Origin: a virus
Direction: 5' to 3' (one strand)
Virus record (IMG/VR): IMGVR_UViG_3300042691_006102
Span: 1-24,224 of that record
DNA: 24,224 nt
In this document: positions 12,360-21,152 of the stretch, piece after piece
Layout of the letters: each line of letters starts with the position of its first letter
How positions within the stretch are numbered: the stretch's first letter is position 1
Notes under the pieces: model-generated
The model's database searches: none
Told to the model about the DNA's origin: nothing
The model's input: only the letters and a program-made list of their open reading frames with translations
Program-made: the position numbers and the translations under genes

Positions 12360-12514
12360 TGAGCGAAAACAAATTGAATTTTTTGCGTTCGCAGATTGCA
12401 ATGTTTCACCCAGAGTGGACGAAGGAACAAATAGAGATGGAAGCTATCAGAATACATAACGAAGCGAACACAATCGACGATGACGACGAAGGGTGTCTTT
12501 ATTGCGGATCTTAA
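12359..12514 (+). CDS. small acidic protein with a terminal CxxC
   Basis: This 51-residue gene overlaps the upstream stop (TAATG) and reads MSENKLNFLRSQIAMFHPEW, then helical EQIEMEAIRIHNEA, then DDDDEGCLYCGS. It ends with an acidic run and one CxxC pair, which could hold half of a metal site. It sits 9 nt before the tail chaperone-like gene. The tight coupling supports it as a real gene; the function is unknown. Confidence 0.65.
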   Translation: MSENKLNFLRSQIAMFHPEWTKEQIEMEAIRIHNEANTIDDDDEGCLYCGS

Positions 12515-12523
12515 AACAAAATT

Positions 12524-13108
12524 ATGAGTATAAAAGTATCAATACCTGCTGACTATTCAAGCGTTAGCGTAAAGCAATACGTTGACTATCACAACGCAAA
12601 GAGCGACATCGACAAGTTGGTTTCAATCAGCAACCTAAGCAAAGAACAGGCGGAGCAGATTCCTTTCCAACACTTGCCGACATTACTCGCAGCATTCGAA
12701 GACACACTCGCAAACGAATCAGCGAAGTTCTTCGAGACCATTACGATTAAAGACAAAGACTTCGGTTTCATTCCCGACCTTTACTCAATCTCAATGGGTG
12801 AGTACGCGGACATTTCAACGTGGGCTTCCGACATTAGCGCGAATATGGTCAAGATTATGGGAACGCTTTACCGCCCTATCGACAAACGCGTGGGTTCGAA
12901 GTACACGATCGTTCCACACAGCAAACAAAATAGAGAACTCGTTGAAGGCTATGTTGAGCAGATGACGCTCGAACAATTCAACGGTGCGATGCTTTTTTTT
13001 TCGACTTTGCTCAACGAACTAAACAACACTTCGCTCGACTATTTGGAAGCGGAAGTGAAGAAGTTGACGGAGGAACTGACGGAGCAATTGAAGACAGAGA
13101 CAACCTAA
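12524..13108 (+). CDS. tail assembly chaperone-like protein
   Basis: The 194-residue protein has a middle block DKDFGFIPDLYSISMGEYADISTW, followed by YRPID and then a helical C-terminus rich in E, L and K (about residues 150-190). The block FIPDL..ISMGEY..I, followed by YRP, is typical of small proteins in the tail region of Bacteroidetes phages as I remember them. In many siphoviruses the gene before the tape measure encodes an assembly chaperone that keeps it soluble. A T9 run at 12993-13001 and a second frame after the stop suggest the usual two-form arrangement of these chaperones. A head-tail role is an alternative. Confidence 0.65.
   Translation: MSIKVSIPADYSSVSVKQYVDYHNAKSDIDKLVSISNLSKEQAEQIPFQHLPTLLAAFEDTLANESAKFFETITIKDKDFGFIPDLYSISMGEYADISTWASDISANMVKIMGTLYRPIDKRVGSKYTIVPHSKQNRELVEGYVEQMTLEQFNGAMLFFSTLLNELNNTSLDYLEAEVKKLTEELTEQLKTETT
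12993..13001 (+). promoter_or_regulatory. candidate -1 ribosomal slippage site (T9 run)
   Basis: Nine Ts fall within the chaperone-like frame as CTT TTT TTT TCG, so the heptamer T TTT TTT is in the right phase for a -1 shift. The -1 frame then stays open through the normal stop (13106-13108) to 13282-13284. A miscounted homopolymer is an alternative. The intervening -1 frame looks less protein-like than the zero frame, which weakens the case. Confidence 0.3.
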
Positions 13109-13113
13109 ACCAA

Positions 13114-13284
13114 GTGCTTGGACGCTACGGTTGGTATCATCTTTTTATGGAAGCCTGTGGGCGCGACATAACAAAGTTGGACGCAATTACGGAAAAAAGC
13201 GCGTGGGAGATATTTACATATATGACTTACCTAATAGACTACAATTATGTCGAACGTACAAAGCTACAACGCGCTCATAGATAG
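13114..13284 (+). CDS. downstream -1 frame of the tail chaperone region
   Basis: Beyond the chaperone-like stop, the -1 frame reads GRYGWYHLFMEACGRDITKLD, then AITEKSAWEIFTYMTYLIDYN up to TAG at 13284. Its pattern W.....A.GDI.K.D.I......E...YL.Y is what I expect of the second part of tail assembly chaperones made by frameshifting. If separate, it could start at GTG 13114 (56 residues) or ATG 13147. It overlaps the next gene by 38 nt. I am sure the segment looks protein-coding; whether it is fused by slippage is open. Confidence 0.6.
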   Translation: MLGRYGWYHLFMEACGRDITKLDAITEKSAWEIFTYMTYLIDYNYVERTKLQRAHR

Positions 13285-16200
13285 ATTCCACGCATTTGCG
13301 TCAGGACACTTTATATTAAAGAGATTCTCTCACGGACAGATTGAGGTTTCAGACCTTGAAAAGTTTGGCGAATATCCATTTATGCACGTCGTGCCTTCGA
13401 ATGTTACTTACGCGAAAGGTATGAAGACGTTCAGTTTTCAGATTGTCCTTGCTGACTTACCACGCGATAAAGAAGATAAACCTGAGTACCAGCGCGAAGT
13501 TCTTTCTGACCTTCAACGGATCGCGGAAGACTTGGTCGCTGAGATAACAAACCACCGCGTGTTGTTTGGTGACTTGATTACCGTGCAGAACGTTTCGTTA
13601 GAACCATTCTTAGAAGAATTTCAACACACGCTAACAGGTTGGACTATTAGTCTTGATCTTCTTGTTCCTTACTATTGGGACGCGTGTTCTATTCCTGCTG
13701 AATGGAACGACTTCTTCGAAAGTTCAACAGGTGGCACAGGATCAATCTTGACCTTCATTGATAGTATCACACGCGACGAAAACGGAAACGTTAGTCTTGT
13801 CAACGACGAAGCAAACCCTTCACCTAACTATTACTATGGTACGAACAACGAAGGGGTGCGCGGTTGGTACTTGACGACGGACAACATCGGGTTAACGTGT
13901 GAAACGATTGGAGATTGCCAAACAATAATAGACATCGAAGCAGCCATTGACGCATTAGAAGAAGAAATACTTTTGAAGGCTGACATCAGCAGCATCAGCG
14001 CGGTAGGTTTCTCGAATGATTACGACGACCTTGACAACAAACCAACAATACCCGCAGCTCAAGTCAATTCAGACTGGAACGCAACGAGCGGAGTAGCGGA
14101 AATTCTTAACAAACCAACGCTAACGAACGGAACAGTTACAAGCGTGGGTTTAACAATGCCTTCAGCGTTCAGCGTTGCAAATAGTCCAATTACTTCGTCT
14201 GGAGATATAGCGGTAACAGGTGCAGGAACGGTGTCGCAATATGTAAGAGGTGACGGAAGCCTTGCCAACTTCCCTGCGTCAACGGGTGGCGGTGGATCAT
14301 TGTCATTCTATTTGAATGGTTCGGTGTCACAAGGTACATTTGGCGGTGTAGCAATGAGAGAAATGGATAGAGTACCAATCATAGGTGCAGGAACAGATTT
14401 CACCATTGCAACGAACGGATATATTCAATCTTTCATAACAGACGCTAACGTTCCTAATCTCTTAGAGATACCCGCAGGAAATTGGAACTTCGAAACATAT
14501 TTTAGTTCATCGAGCGCAGGTGGAACTCCTTCATATTATATCGAGTTATACAAGTGGAACGGCACGACATTATCTTTGATTGCGTCGGGTTCAGCTAATC
14601 CAGAAGGCATAACGAACGGAACGGCAACACACCTTTACGTTAGCGCGATAGCTGTACCACAAACGACGTTAGCATTAACCGACAGATTAGCGGTAAGAAT
14701 CTACGTTAACAATTCAGGAAGAACAATTAAACTGCATACTGAGAACGGACATCTTTGCCAAGTCATAACGACATTCTCAACGGGCTTGACAGCATTGAAT
14801 GGTTTAACGGCACAGGTACAGAACTTCGCAACGGGGACAACAGGAACTGACTTCGGTATCTCGTCTGCGACAAGTACACACACGTTCAACCTTCCTACTG
14901 CTTCAGCAGCGAACAGAGGTGCTTTGAGTTCTGCTGATTGGACTACGTTCAACAATAAACAGGCAGCACTTGTAAGCGGTACTAACATTAAGACGATCAA
15001 CGGTGCTTCAGTTTTAGGTAGCGGAAATTTAGTTGTTAGCGGTACTCAAGTAGGCTACAGAGGATTCAAGTATAATATGGGTATAGGTGAAGACTTTCCT
15101 TCACCTCCCGTTCCTCTTGCAGGTCAGGCATTTTATTTACTTGATACAGATGGTGTTTATCAGGGATTTAGAATAAGTCAAATAGATGCTAATGGAAAAA
15201 ATAACTCTTCTTATCTAAGCCAAATAAATGGTCAGCCACTAACTATAGTAAATGCAGATGACAGTATTACTACTATAGGTACAGGTACTGTAACTTTTGT
15301 AGGAGGGGCTAATCCTTACTACGATATAGGTCCTGGTGGTTTTAGTGGGATTGCTGTTTCAGGTGTAGCTTATATTGATTTTAATACAAGCAATCCTGTC
15401 CTCGTTAGCGGAACGACAATAAAAACAATTAACGGATCTTCAGTTTTAGGAAGTGGTAACTTGATAGTCAGTGCATCACCAAGTGGAGTAGCTGGTGCTA
15501 TTCAATTTTCAAATGGCTCAGCATTTAGTTCAGATGCTGCCAACTTATTCTTTGATGATACCAACAATAGGTTGGGGATTGGTACGAATGCTCCTGCTAC
15601 AACTTTGCAAGTAGGTGGAACAATAACATCACAAGCAATTATACCTTCAGTACATACAGGTTTTAATATAGGTTCTAATTCAGCAGCTTACGGTAGAATT
15701 TTTTCCACAAGATTTGCAGGTACGAGTGTTAGCGATGTTACTTTGTCTTCAACAGGTACAACTACAAATATAAATTTTCAACTAAATGACGGAAGCGGAA
15801 ATGTAGTGGGTAAATTTTTTAACACTACAGGTAACTTCACACTTCAAAACGGAGGTACGTTTACAGACGCAGGGTATAGGTTAGATGTGCAAGGAAATGC
15901 AAGGGTAACGGGAACTTTACTTGCTCAAACTTATAGAGCAGTTGGCACTTCAGAAGGTTTAAGAATCTCAAATGATAACGGCTATCTTGGTATTTTCAAT
16001 TCAGCTGATACCACAAGACACGCGTTTATTCAAGCAACGTCTACTCAACTGAATATAACTGCGGAAAGACCAACTTCTGCCATTGTATTTAATAGCGGCG
16101 GTGTTACAGAACGTATGCGTCTTGCAAGCAACGGTAATCTTTTAGTCGGAACAGCAACCGATGTAGCATCTTCAAAGTTAACTATTGAAAGCACAACGCA

Positions 16201-16342
16201 AGGCTTTCTTCCTCCGAGAATGACAACAACACAAAAGAACGCTATTGCTTCACCTGTTGCGGGTTTAGTAGTTTACGATACAACATTGAATAAACTTTGC
16301 GTTAGAACAGCATCAGCGTGGCAAACAATAACTTCAGTATAA
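13247..16342 (+). CDS. large tail fibre protein with an N-terminal tail-binding domain
   Basis: The 1031-residue protein joins a globular N-terminal domain (about residues 1-165, from MSNVQSYNALIDRFHAFASG to SLDLLVPYYWD), like small tail proteins, to a long fibre. The fibre has a linker with NKPTIPAAQVNSDWN, a block GTVTSVGLTMPSAFS through VRGDGSLANFP (about residues 294-345), two IKTINGxSVLGSGNL repeats (about 574-599 and 718-741) and a C-terminal RMTTTQKNAIASPVAGLVVYD tip. These are standard units of phage receptor-binding fibres in Bacteroidetes. It probably binds the host surface. Several segments are CpG-poor and AT-richer than their surroundings, suggesting modular exchange. Confidence 0.85.
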   Translation: MSNVQSYNALIDRFHAFASGHFILKRFSHGQIEVSDLEKFGEYPFMHVVPSNVTYAKGMKTFSFQIVLADLPRDKEDKPEYQREVLSDLQRIAEDLVAEITNHRVLFGDLITVQNVSLEPFLEEFQHTLTGWTISLDLLVPYYWDACSIPAEWNDFFESSTGGTGSILTFIDSITRDENGNVSLVNDEANPSPNYYYGTNNEGVRGWYLTTDNIGLTCETIGDCQTIIDIEAAIDALEEEILLKADISSISAVGFSNDYDDLDNKPTIPAAQVNSDWNATSGVAEILNKPTLTNGTVTSVGLTMPSAFSVANSPITSSGDIAVTGAGTVSQYVRGDGSLANFPASTGGGGSLSFYLNGSVSQGTFGGVAMREMDRVPIIGAGTDFTIATNGYIQSFITDANVPNLLEIPAGNWNFETYFSSSSAGGTPSYYIELYKWNGTTLSLIASGSANPEGITNGTATHLYVSAIAVPQTTLALTDRLAVRIYVNNSGRTIKLHTENGHLCQVITTFSTGLTALNGLTAQVQNFATGTTGTDFGISSATSTHTFNLPTASAANRGALSSADWTTFNNKQAALVSGTNIKTINGASVLGSGNLVVSGTQVGYRGFKYNMGIGEDFPSPPVPLAGQAFYLLDTDGVYQGFRISQIDANGKNNSSYLSQINGQPLTIVNADDSITTIGTGTVTFVGGANPYYDIGPGGFSGIAVSGVAYIDFNTSNPVLVSGTTIKTINGSSVLGSGNLIVSASPSGVAGAIQFSNGSAFSSDAANLFFDDTNNRLGIGTNAPATTLQVGGTITSQAIIPSVHTGFNIGSNSAAYGRIFSTRFAGTSVSDVTLSSTGTTTNINFQLNDGSGNVVGKFFNTTGNFTLQNGGTFTDAGYRLDVQGNARVTGTLLAQTYRAVGTSEGLRISNDNGYLGIFNSADTTRHAFIQATSTQLNITAERPTSAIVFNSGGVTERMRLASNGNLLVGTATDVASSKLTIESTTQGFLPPRMTTTQKNAIASPVAGLVVYDTTLNKLCVRTASAWQTITSV
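14969..15472 (+). repeat. two similar fibre repeats flanking a variable module
   Basis: Near-identical protein blocks IKTINGASVLGSGNL (14969-15045) and IKTINGSSVLGSGNL (15401-15472) flank about 355 bases. The DNA copies differ at many third positions, so they are not a recent duplication. The intervening module has a different base composition (few CpG). It looks like a cassette held between conserved fibre repeats. Confidence 0.7.
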
Positions 16343-16354
16343 TAAATAAATACA

Positions 16355-16609
16355 ATGGCTAAAATTCAACCAATCACCTTCCCGTTAAACGCAGGAACAG
16401 CAACAGAGATCAGTGTACTAATCTTAGGATTTGACACAAGTGCGACAACTTGCACTACCTACTACGAATTAAAGACCGACGAAGGCGCAGTGCTTTCCAA
16501 TGGTAACTACACTTTAACCGAAGATGAGTTCGCAGCGTGGGGAACAGATAACGAGTGGGTAACCGAGTGCGTAGCGAGTGCAATAGGTGTAACAATAATT
16601 AAAGAATAA
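16355..16609 (+). CDS. small beta-rich tail or fibre-associated protein
   Basis: The 84-residue protein has strand-prone segments (ATEISVLILGF, CTTYYELKTDEGAVLSNGNYTL), then DEFAAWGTDNEWVTECVASAIGVTIIKE. I recognise it as a small protein that often follows fibre genes in Bacteroidetes phages, without a known biochemical function. It may be a fibre tip or assembly factor. It lies 12 nt after the fibre gene and 1 nt before the next small gene. No signal peptide is visible. Confidence 0.6.
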   Translation: MAKIQPITFPLNAGTATEISVLILGFDTSATTCTTYYELKTDEGAVLSNGNYTLTEDEFAAWGTDNEWVTECVASAIGVTIIKE

Positions 16610-16610
16610 T

Positions 16611-16736
16611 ATGAACTTAACAGAGGAACACTTGAAGCAGTTAGATGCTTTCATTCAAGAGATGCCAGTTAAATTTGGCTTACCACTAATCCAATTCTTT
16701 AACAAGATTAAAGAGGAACAAGATAAAGATGCCTAA
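16611..16736 (+). CDS. small hypothetical protein, 41 residues
   Basis: The frame reads MNLTEEHLKQLDAFIQEMPV, then FGLPLIQFFNKIKEEQDKDA. It is a short amphipathic helical protein, probably a pair of helices split by PVKFGLP. Its TAA overlaps the start region of the next gene (8-nt overlap), which supports translation. No homologue is recognised; a scaffold or chaperone-like peptide is possible. Confidence 0.6.
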   Translation: MNLTEEHLKQLDAFIQEMPVKFGLPLIQFFNKIKEEQDKDA

Positions 16737-17262
16737 CGAACAGAGCGCACCCAACTTCTTCGCTGTCGTGAACGATATGGCTAAACGCTTTGTCGAATTG
16801 ATGCAGTCTGACTATCGTATGAAGCGAAAGGTCGGACGCAACTTCACGAACGCGATTGCAAGTGGTACGCTCGAAAAGTCTTTGAAATACCGCCTTCAAA
16901 TCAAAGGCAACAACATCAACATTTCGGTTTATGCAAAGGGCAAGGCATCAAACTATTTTCTTGCGCGTGAGAACGGAAGGAAACCAGGAAAGCAACCGCC
17001 TGTTGACGCGATTCTTGAATGGATAAGAATTAAACCTATCAAGTTACGCGACAAGGAAAGCGGTAAGTTTAAGAAGCCAACGGAAGCACTTAAAAGACAA
17101 GTGGCTTTTCTTATTGCTCGAAAGATAGGACGTGACGGAATCAAGGGGTGGAAAGCGTTCGACTACGCAATGGAGAACATTTGGGACGAATACGAAGCAA
17201 AAATAATTGACGCTTACGGCAAAGACTTCGGAGCAAGTTTAGAAGGATTAAACGACATATAA
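16729..17262 (+). CDS. tail or neck protein, HK97 gp10-like
   Basis: The 177-residue protein has a basic N-terminal half, then YFLARENGRKPGKQPPVDAILEWIRIKP (about residues 75-105) and QVAFLIARKIGRDGIKGWKAFDYAMEN (about 124-150). The blocks GRKPGKQPPVDAI and FLIARKIGRDGIKG are characteristic of a minor structural protein of head-tail joining or tail completion type in Bacteroidetes phages. It is likely a virion component acting at the neck or tail terminus. It is coupled to the 41-residue gene before it and followed 9 nt later by another tail gene. Confidence 0.7.
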   Translation: MPNEQSAPNFFAVVNDMAKRFVELMQSDYRMKRKVGRNFTNAIASGTLEKSLKYRLQIKGNNINISVYAKGKASNYFLARENGRKPGKQPPVDAILEWIRIKPIKLRDKESGKFKKPTEALKRQVAFLIARKIGRDGIKGWKAFDYAMENIWDEYEAKIIDAYGKDFGASLEGLNDI

Positions 17263-17271
17263 AAAAATACA

Positions 17272-18507
17272 ATGGCAATTACAATAGAAGATCAACCATA
17301 CGAATACACACCAGTTGGGCAACGACTTATCATTGTTTGTAAATCAAATAACGTAAACAACGCAGGGTTTCGTTTCGTGTTCGACTTCGGTGCGTTTCAA
17401 GTAAACGTACAACCTAACGCTTCGAACAAAGGAATGTTAGACCTTGCACCTATCTTTCGTGAAAAATTAAAACACGACGAAGGAGCAAGTAATGAATCAA
17501 TGAACGAAGAAGTAAGAAGCGTCGCGTTTATTTCGTGTACAATAAAAGAGGGTTGGCTCGTTGACGGAGTATTCACAGTAAGCGGTTCGGGTATGGCTGA
17601 CATCGACGATGTATTTCCTTTCCTTGCTGAATATCAAGTGAGCGACGGCTACAAACCAAACCCAAACGACAGATATGCTTTGTCGAATACATCAAAATAC
17701 TTGTTAAGCGAACGCACAACAGATACGCATAAATGGATTGAAGCACCAGCAAGAGGATTGTCGAATGATTGGGTGTATATACCTACGCGATTAGCTGACT
17801 TCGGACAATTGTATTCTATTTCAAACAACGGATTGTTAGTTGACAATTTAGCGACTGACTTATTCGTGACAACTTATGACGATACAGATACAATAATTGA
17901 AACAATAAATTATACACTTGCAACAGAAAACAGAAGCGTTTCTCGTTTGGGTGCTTACCCTGCCAACTTAATTACTGACGGCTTAGATTTTACCAATGTT
18001 AAATACTACACAATACAAGCAGGTGAATCAATTGCGCCACCTATCTACACAGCTGTTTCACGCGTGTATTGTTTCTATCTTGTTCCTGATGATTGTCGCT
18101 TTGACAATGTTCGTTTGGGTTGGACGAATACTGTTGGTGGTATTGATTACTTCAACTTCACGAAGAAGTCAGAGTTGTCGTTTAACTACGATCGTAAGCA
18201 ATATCAAAAAGTAGTTGGAAGTTACAACACGGCATCGTTTACTTTCAACACTTGGGATAGAGGAACAACGGATAGATATGTTACAACGACGAAAGGACTA
18301 CAAATAAATAGCGACTGGATTAGCGTTGGTGAGTTCGAATTGTTACAAACGCTTTGTCGTTCAAATGATGTGTTCATAATCAACGACGACGCTACAATGA
18401 CACCTGTTTTAGTTGACACGCAGAACTTTGTTATCAAGGACGAACGCTATTCAAAACTTTACAACGTTACTTTGAATCTTAAATACTCTCAACCTGTTGG
18501 CTTATGA
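17272..18507 (+). CDS. tail structural protein
   Basis: This 411-residue protein is beta-rich with no signal peptide. Recognisable blocks are FRFVFDFGAFQVNVQPNASNKGMLD near the start, SRVYCFYLVPDDC and VRLGWTNTVGGIDYFNFTKKSEL (about residues 265-305), and a C-terminal VTLNLKYSQPVGL. The GGxDYFNF motif recurs in structural proteins of Bacteroidetes phages. It likely forms part of the tail or baseplate. It is coupled to the next gene by an ATGATGA overlap. The specific position in the virion is unknown. Confidence 0.7.
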   Translation: MAITIEDQPYEYTPVGQRLIIVCKSNNVNNAGFRFVFDFGAFQVNVQPNASNKGMLDLAPIFREKLKHDEGASNESMNEEVRSVAFISCTIKEGWLVDGVFTVSGSGMADIDDVFPFLAEYQVSDGYKPNPNDRYALSNTSKYLLSERTTDTHKWIEAPARGLSNDWVYIPTRLADFGQLYSISNNGLLVDNLATDLFVTTYDDTDTIIETINYTLATENRSVSRLGAYPANLITDGLDFTNVKYYTIQAGESIAPPIYTAVSRVYCFYLVPDDCRFDNVRLGWTNTVGGIDYFNFTKKSELSFNYDRKQYQKVVGSYNTASFTFNTWDRGTTDRYVTTTKGLQINSDWISVGEFELLQTLCRSNDVFIINDDATMTPVLVDTQNFVIKDERYSKLYNVTLNLKYSQPVGL

Positions 18508-21152
18508 TGAATCAAGTAATTTTAACGCTTACTGACAACGACGGCAACAGCGCGATTCTCGACCTTTACGAGAACGAGAAGATGCACTTGAACTATAAGT
18601 TCACCGACATAACCGACTTCGCTTCTGTGGGCAATTACTCGCAGGAATTTCGCGTTCCCGCAAGTAAGACTAACGTCGATTTCTTCGGTGCTATCTTCAA
18701 TGTAAACTTTGACGGGTGGTTTGACTTTCGCAAGAAGGTTGAAGCCGTGCTAACGGTCAATACTATACCTATCGCAAGTGGACATATTCAGGTGAAGAAG
18801 TTGTACTGGCAGAGTGGTAAGTTGTTCGAATTTGAGATTGTGTTCTTCGGGGAAGTTCCAAACCTTGCACGACTACTCAACGAAAAGAAACTTAAAGATA
18901 TTGAGAGTATCGTTGCAGGTGACTTGGATTACGATCTATTACACGAATACGTTGAAACACCACCTAATGAACATACGATATTAACGCTTTGCGACAAGTG
19001 GAACTTAACCGCTACAAATATCGAAGGGCAACCTGTCTATTCAAACACAATTCCCATTTCGCCTTTGTACAAACCGCTTTACGTTGGGCACTTAACCCCT
19101 GCTGTCAAGGCGCAATACTTGTTCGATCAAATAATGAGCGACGCAGGTTTGCAGTATTCGAGTGACAATCTTTCTGAGTGTTTAGATAACGTCTACGTTC
19201 CATTTGTTAATGGTCAGTATTTGAATAGTGCGTTGGGGTTAAATGACGTTGTGAGTACGTTAGCTTATGCAACAGACCAAACCTTTACATTCACACCAAC
19301 AAATAACATTAAAAATTTCTATTTACCATTAACCGAATATGAAGACGCGGGAAATGATTGGAGTGGTGGAATTTATACCGCGCCTTTTAGCGGTGAATTT
19401 ACTTTTCGTATATGGGCAAATGGAACAGCAACTTCTTCGGGATTAAATTATGTAAGCGAATTAAATTTAAGTTTTTTTTATTACGTTAATGATGTATTTG
19501 TAGATTCTACATATAACAATTTTGTAAACAATTCAAATATATATTCTCACACTTTTGTAAAAGACAATACAGTTACTCTTTCGTTAAATGCAGGAGATAC
19601 TTTGAAAATAAAAATTGAAGGTATTGGTGGTCCATTTAACACGTCAAGTTTTAACATTGCATTTGTAGGTAACGGAGCAAACGACTACACAGGAACGGGA
19701 GTTGAACTTATTAGTGTTGGAACAGCATTGACGGGCGACACGGTGTTAATGGAGTTCAACGCTCCAGATATGAAACAAATAGATTTCATAACGTCAATTC
19801 AAAAGATGTTCAACCTTGTTTTCGTTGCTGACAAGACGCTTCCGAACACGCTCAAGATTGAGCCAATGGTTGAGTATATCGCAAGTGCTAACACGCTCGA
19901 TTGGTCGCAGAAACTCGACTTGTCGAAAGACATTATGTACTCACCAACGACAGACTTGCAAAAGGCTAAGTTCTCTTTCACCTACACCGAAGACGGAGAC
20001 TATTTCAATTCTATATACAAAGACAACGGGCGCATCTACGGACGCTACGAAGTAACAGAAGCAGATTTTGAAGTAATCAATGAGTTCGCAACGGGTGAAG
20101 AAAAGGTTGAGTTAGCGTTTGCATCTACACCTTCAGCACCTGTTCAAAGCACCGATGTTGTCGTTCCTAAATTCTTGAACGCTGAAGGACAATTCGTTCA
20201 ACCGAAACCACGCATACTTTATTATTTCGCTGACTTCTTTGTCAATATGTTTGACGAGGTAAGCGGTGACGTTGTGCAAACTGCGGTGAAGTGTTTGAAT
20301 AACTATTCGACAATGAACGCAACGGTAACGGATAGCGACTTAAACTTCGCTCCCGAAGTGCCTATTCACACAATCATTGCTAACCCATACAACAATCTTT
20401 ACAATCGTTGGTGGAGAAACTACTATCGCGAACTATTCGACGGACAGGCGCGCATCTTGGAAGGAATGTTTGCGCTTACCTTGAACGACATTTTTACGTT
20501 TCAATTTAGCGACAAGATATGGATTATCGATTCTTGGTGGCGCGTTCTTGAAATTCAAGGGTACGTTGTAGGTGAGCAAGATATGACGAAGGTTAAACTT
20601 ATTCGCGTTCTTGACATCGAGAATGGTTGCGACCTTATACCCGTGTCTGCTAACCTCGACCAAAGTCTTAATTGGGAAACACCGAACGGAGATCCTGCGA
20701 CGATTACGGAAGACTGTTGCACACGTTTTGGCTACAATTGGAACTCTGCAAAGAATGATTGTTTCTCGCAACCAAACGGAGGAACGCGTTCGTTCATAAC
20801 ACAACAAGTGCCTTCGTTGGCACCAACACGATTCGGCGCGCCTGTTAGCTTTAGCGGAGCAATTAGTCAACCAGTAAGAACGATAACAACGGATTATGTT
20901 GTAACGAACTTCGACAGAATGATTTTCGCAGATACAACGGCAGGAAGCGTAACGATTTATTTGCCTTCAGCAACGACGACAGCAGGACGTGAATTGATAA
21001 TTCAAAAGTCGGTTGCGGCTAATGGAGTAACAATACAAGCATACACAGGAGAAACGGTTGAAGGTAGCGGAAGCGTTACGTTGAGCGCAGCAGGTGACAC
21101 AATAACAATAATAAGTAATGGGAGCGACTTCAAAGGAACAAGTTCAAAATAA
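18504..21152 (+). CDS. large baseplate or tail tip protein with an inserted beta-sandwich
   Basis: The 882-residue protein starts with a domain (about residues 1-250) including GNYSQEFRVPASKTNVDFFG and LFEFEIVFFGEVPNLARLLNE, typical of tail hub or baseplate proteins. Residues about 262-395 form a jelly-roll-like segment (YTAPFSGEFTFRIWANGT, VTLSLNAGDTLKIKIEG) in a more AT-rich stretch. A conserved tail domain follows, with IDFITSIQKMFNLVF. The C-terminal end (about 785-882, DYVVTNFDRMIFADTTAGS then TIYLPSATTTAGRELIIQK) looks like a trimeric fibre tip. Its ATG overlaps the previous stop. Confidence 0.75.
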   Translation: MMNQVILTLTDNDGNSAILDLYENEKMHLNYKFTDITDFASVGNYSQEFRVPASKTNVDFFGAIFNVNFDGWFDFRKKVEAVLTVNTIPIASGHIQVKKLYWQSGKLFEFEIVFFGEVPNLARLLNEKKLKDIESIVAGDLDYDLLHEYVETPPNEHTILTLCDKWNLTATNIEGQPVYSNTIPISPLYKPLYVGHLTPAVKAQYLFDQIMSDAGLQYSSDNLSECLDNVYVPFVNGQYLNSALGLNDVVSTLAYATDQTFTFTPTNNIKNFYLPLTEYEDAGNDWSGGIYTAPFSGEFTFRIWANGTATSSGLNYVSELNLSFFYYVNDVFVDSTYNNFVNNSNIYSHTFVKDNTVTLSLNAGDTLKIKIEGIGGPFNTSSFNIAFVGNGANDYTGTGVELISVGTALTGDTVLMEFNAPDMKQIDFITSIQKMFNLVFVADKTLPNTLKIEPMVEYIASANTLDWSQKLDLSKDIMYSPTTDLQKAKFSFTYTEDGDYFNSIYKDNGRIYGRYEVTEADFEVINEFATGEEKVELAFASTPSAPVQSTDVVVPKFLNAEGQFVQPKPRILYYFADFFVNMFDEVSGDVVQTAVKCLNNYSTMNATVTDSDLNFAPEVPIHTIIANPYNNLYNRWWRNYYRELFDGQARILEGMFALTLNDIFTFQFSDKIWIIDSWWRVLEIQGYVVGEQDMTKVKLIRVLDIENGCDLIPVSANLDQSLNWETPNGDPATITEDCCTRFGYNWNSAKNDCFSQPNGGTRSFITQQVPSLAPTRFGAPVSFSGAISQPVRTITTDYVVTNFDRMIFADTTAGSVTIYLPSATTTAGRELIIQKSVAANGVTIQAYTGETVEGSGSVTLSAAGDTITIISNGSDFKGTSSK

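Noticed and set aside
13247-16342. Fibre gene as a target of a diversity-generating retroelement
   Set aside because: No reverse transcriptase, template repeat or adenine-biased variable repeat pair is visible in the window.
19469-19478. T-rich run in the tail tip gene as a slippage site
   Set aside because: The zero frame continues normally and no meaningful alternative frame follows, unlike the run at 12993.
20433-20870. A 145-codon minus-strand frame opposite the tail tip gene
   Set aside because: It is rich in R and C, opposite a conserved structural gene, with no start context and no family pattern.
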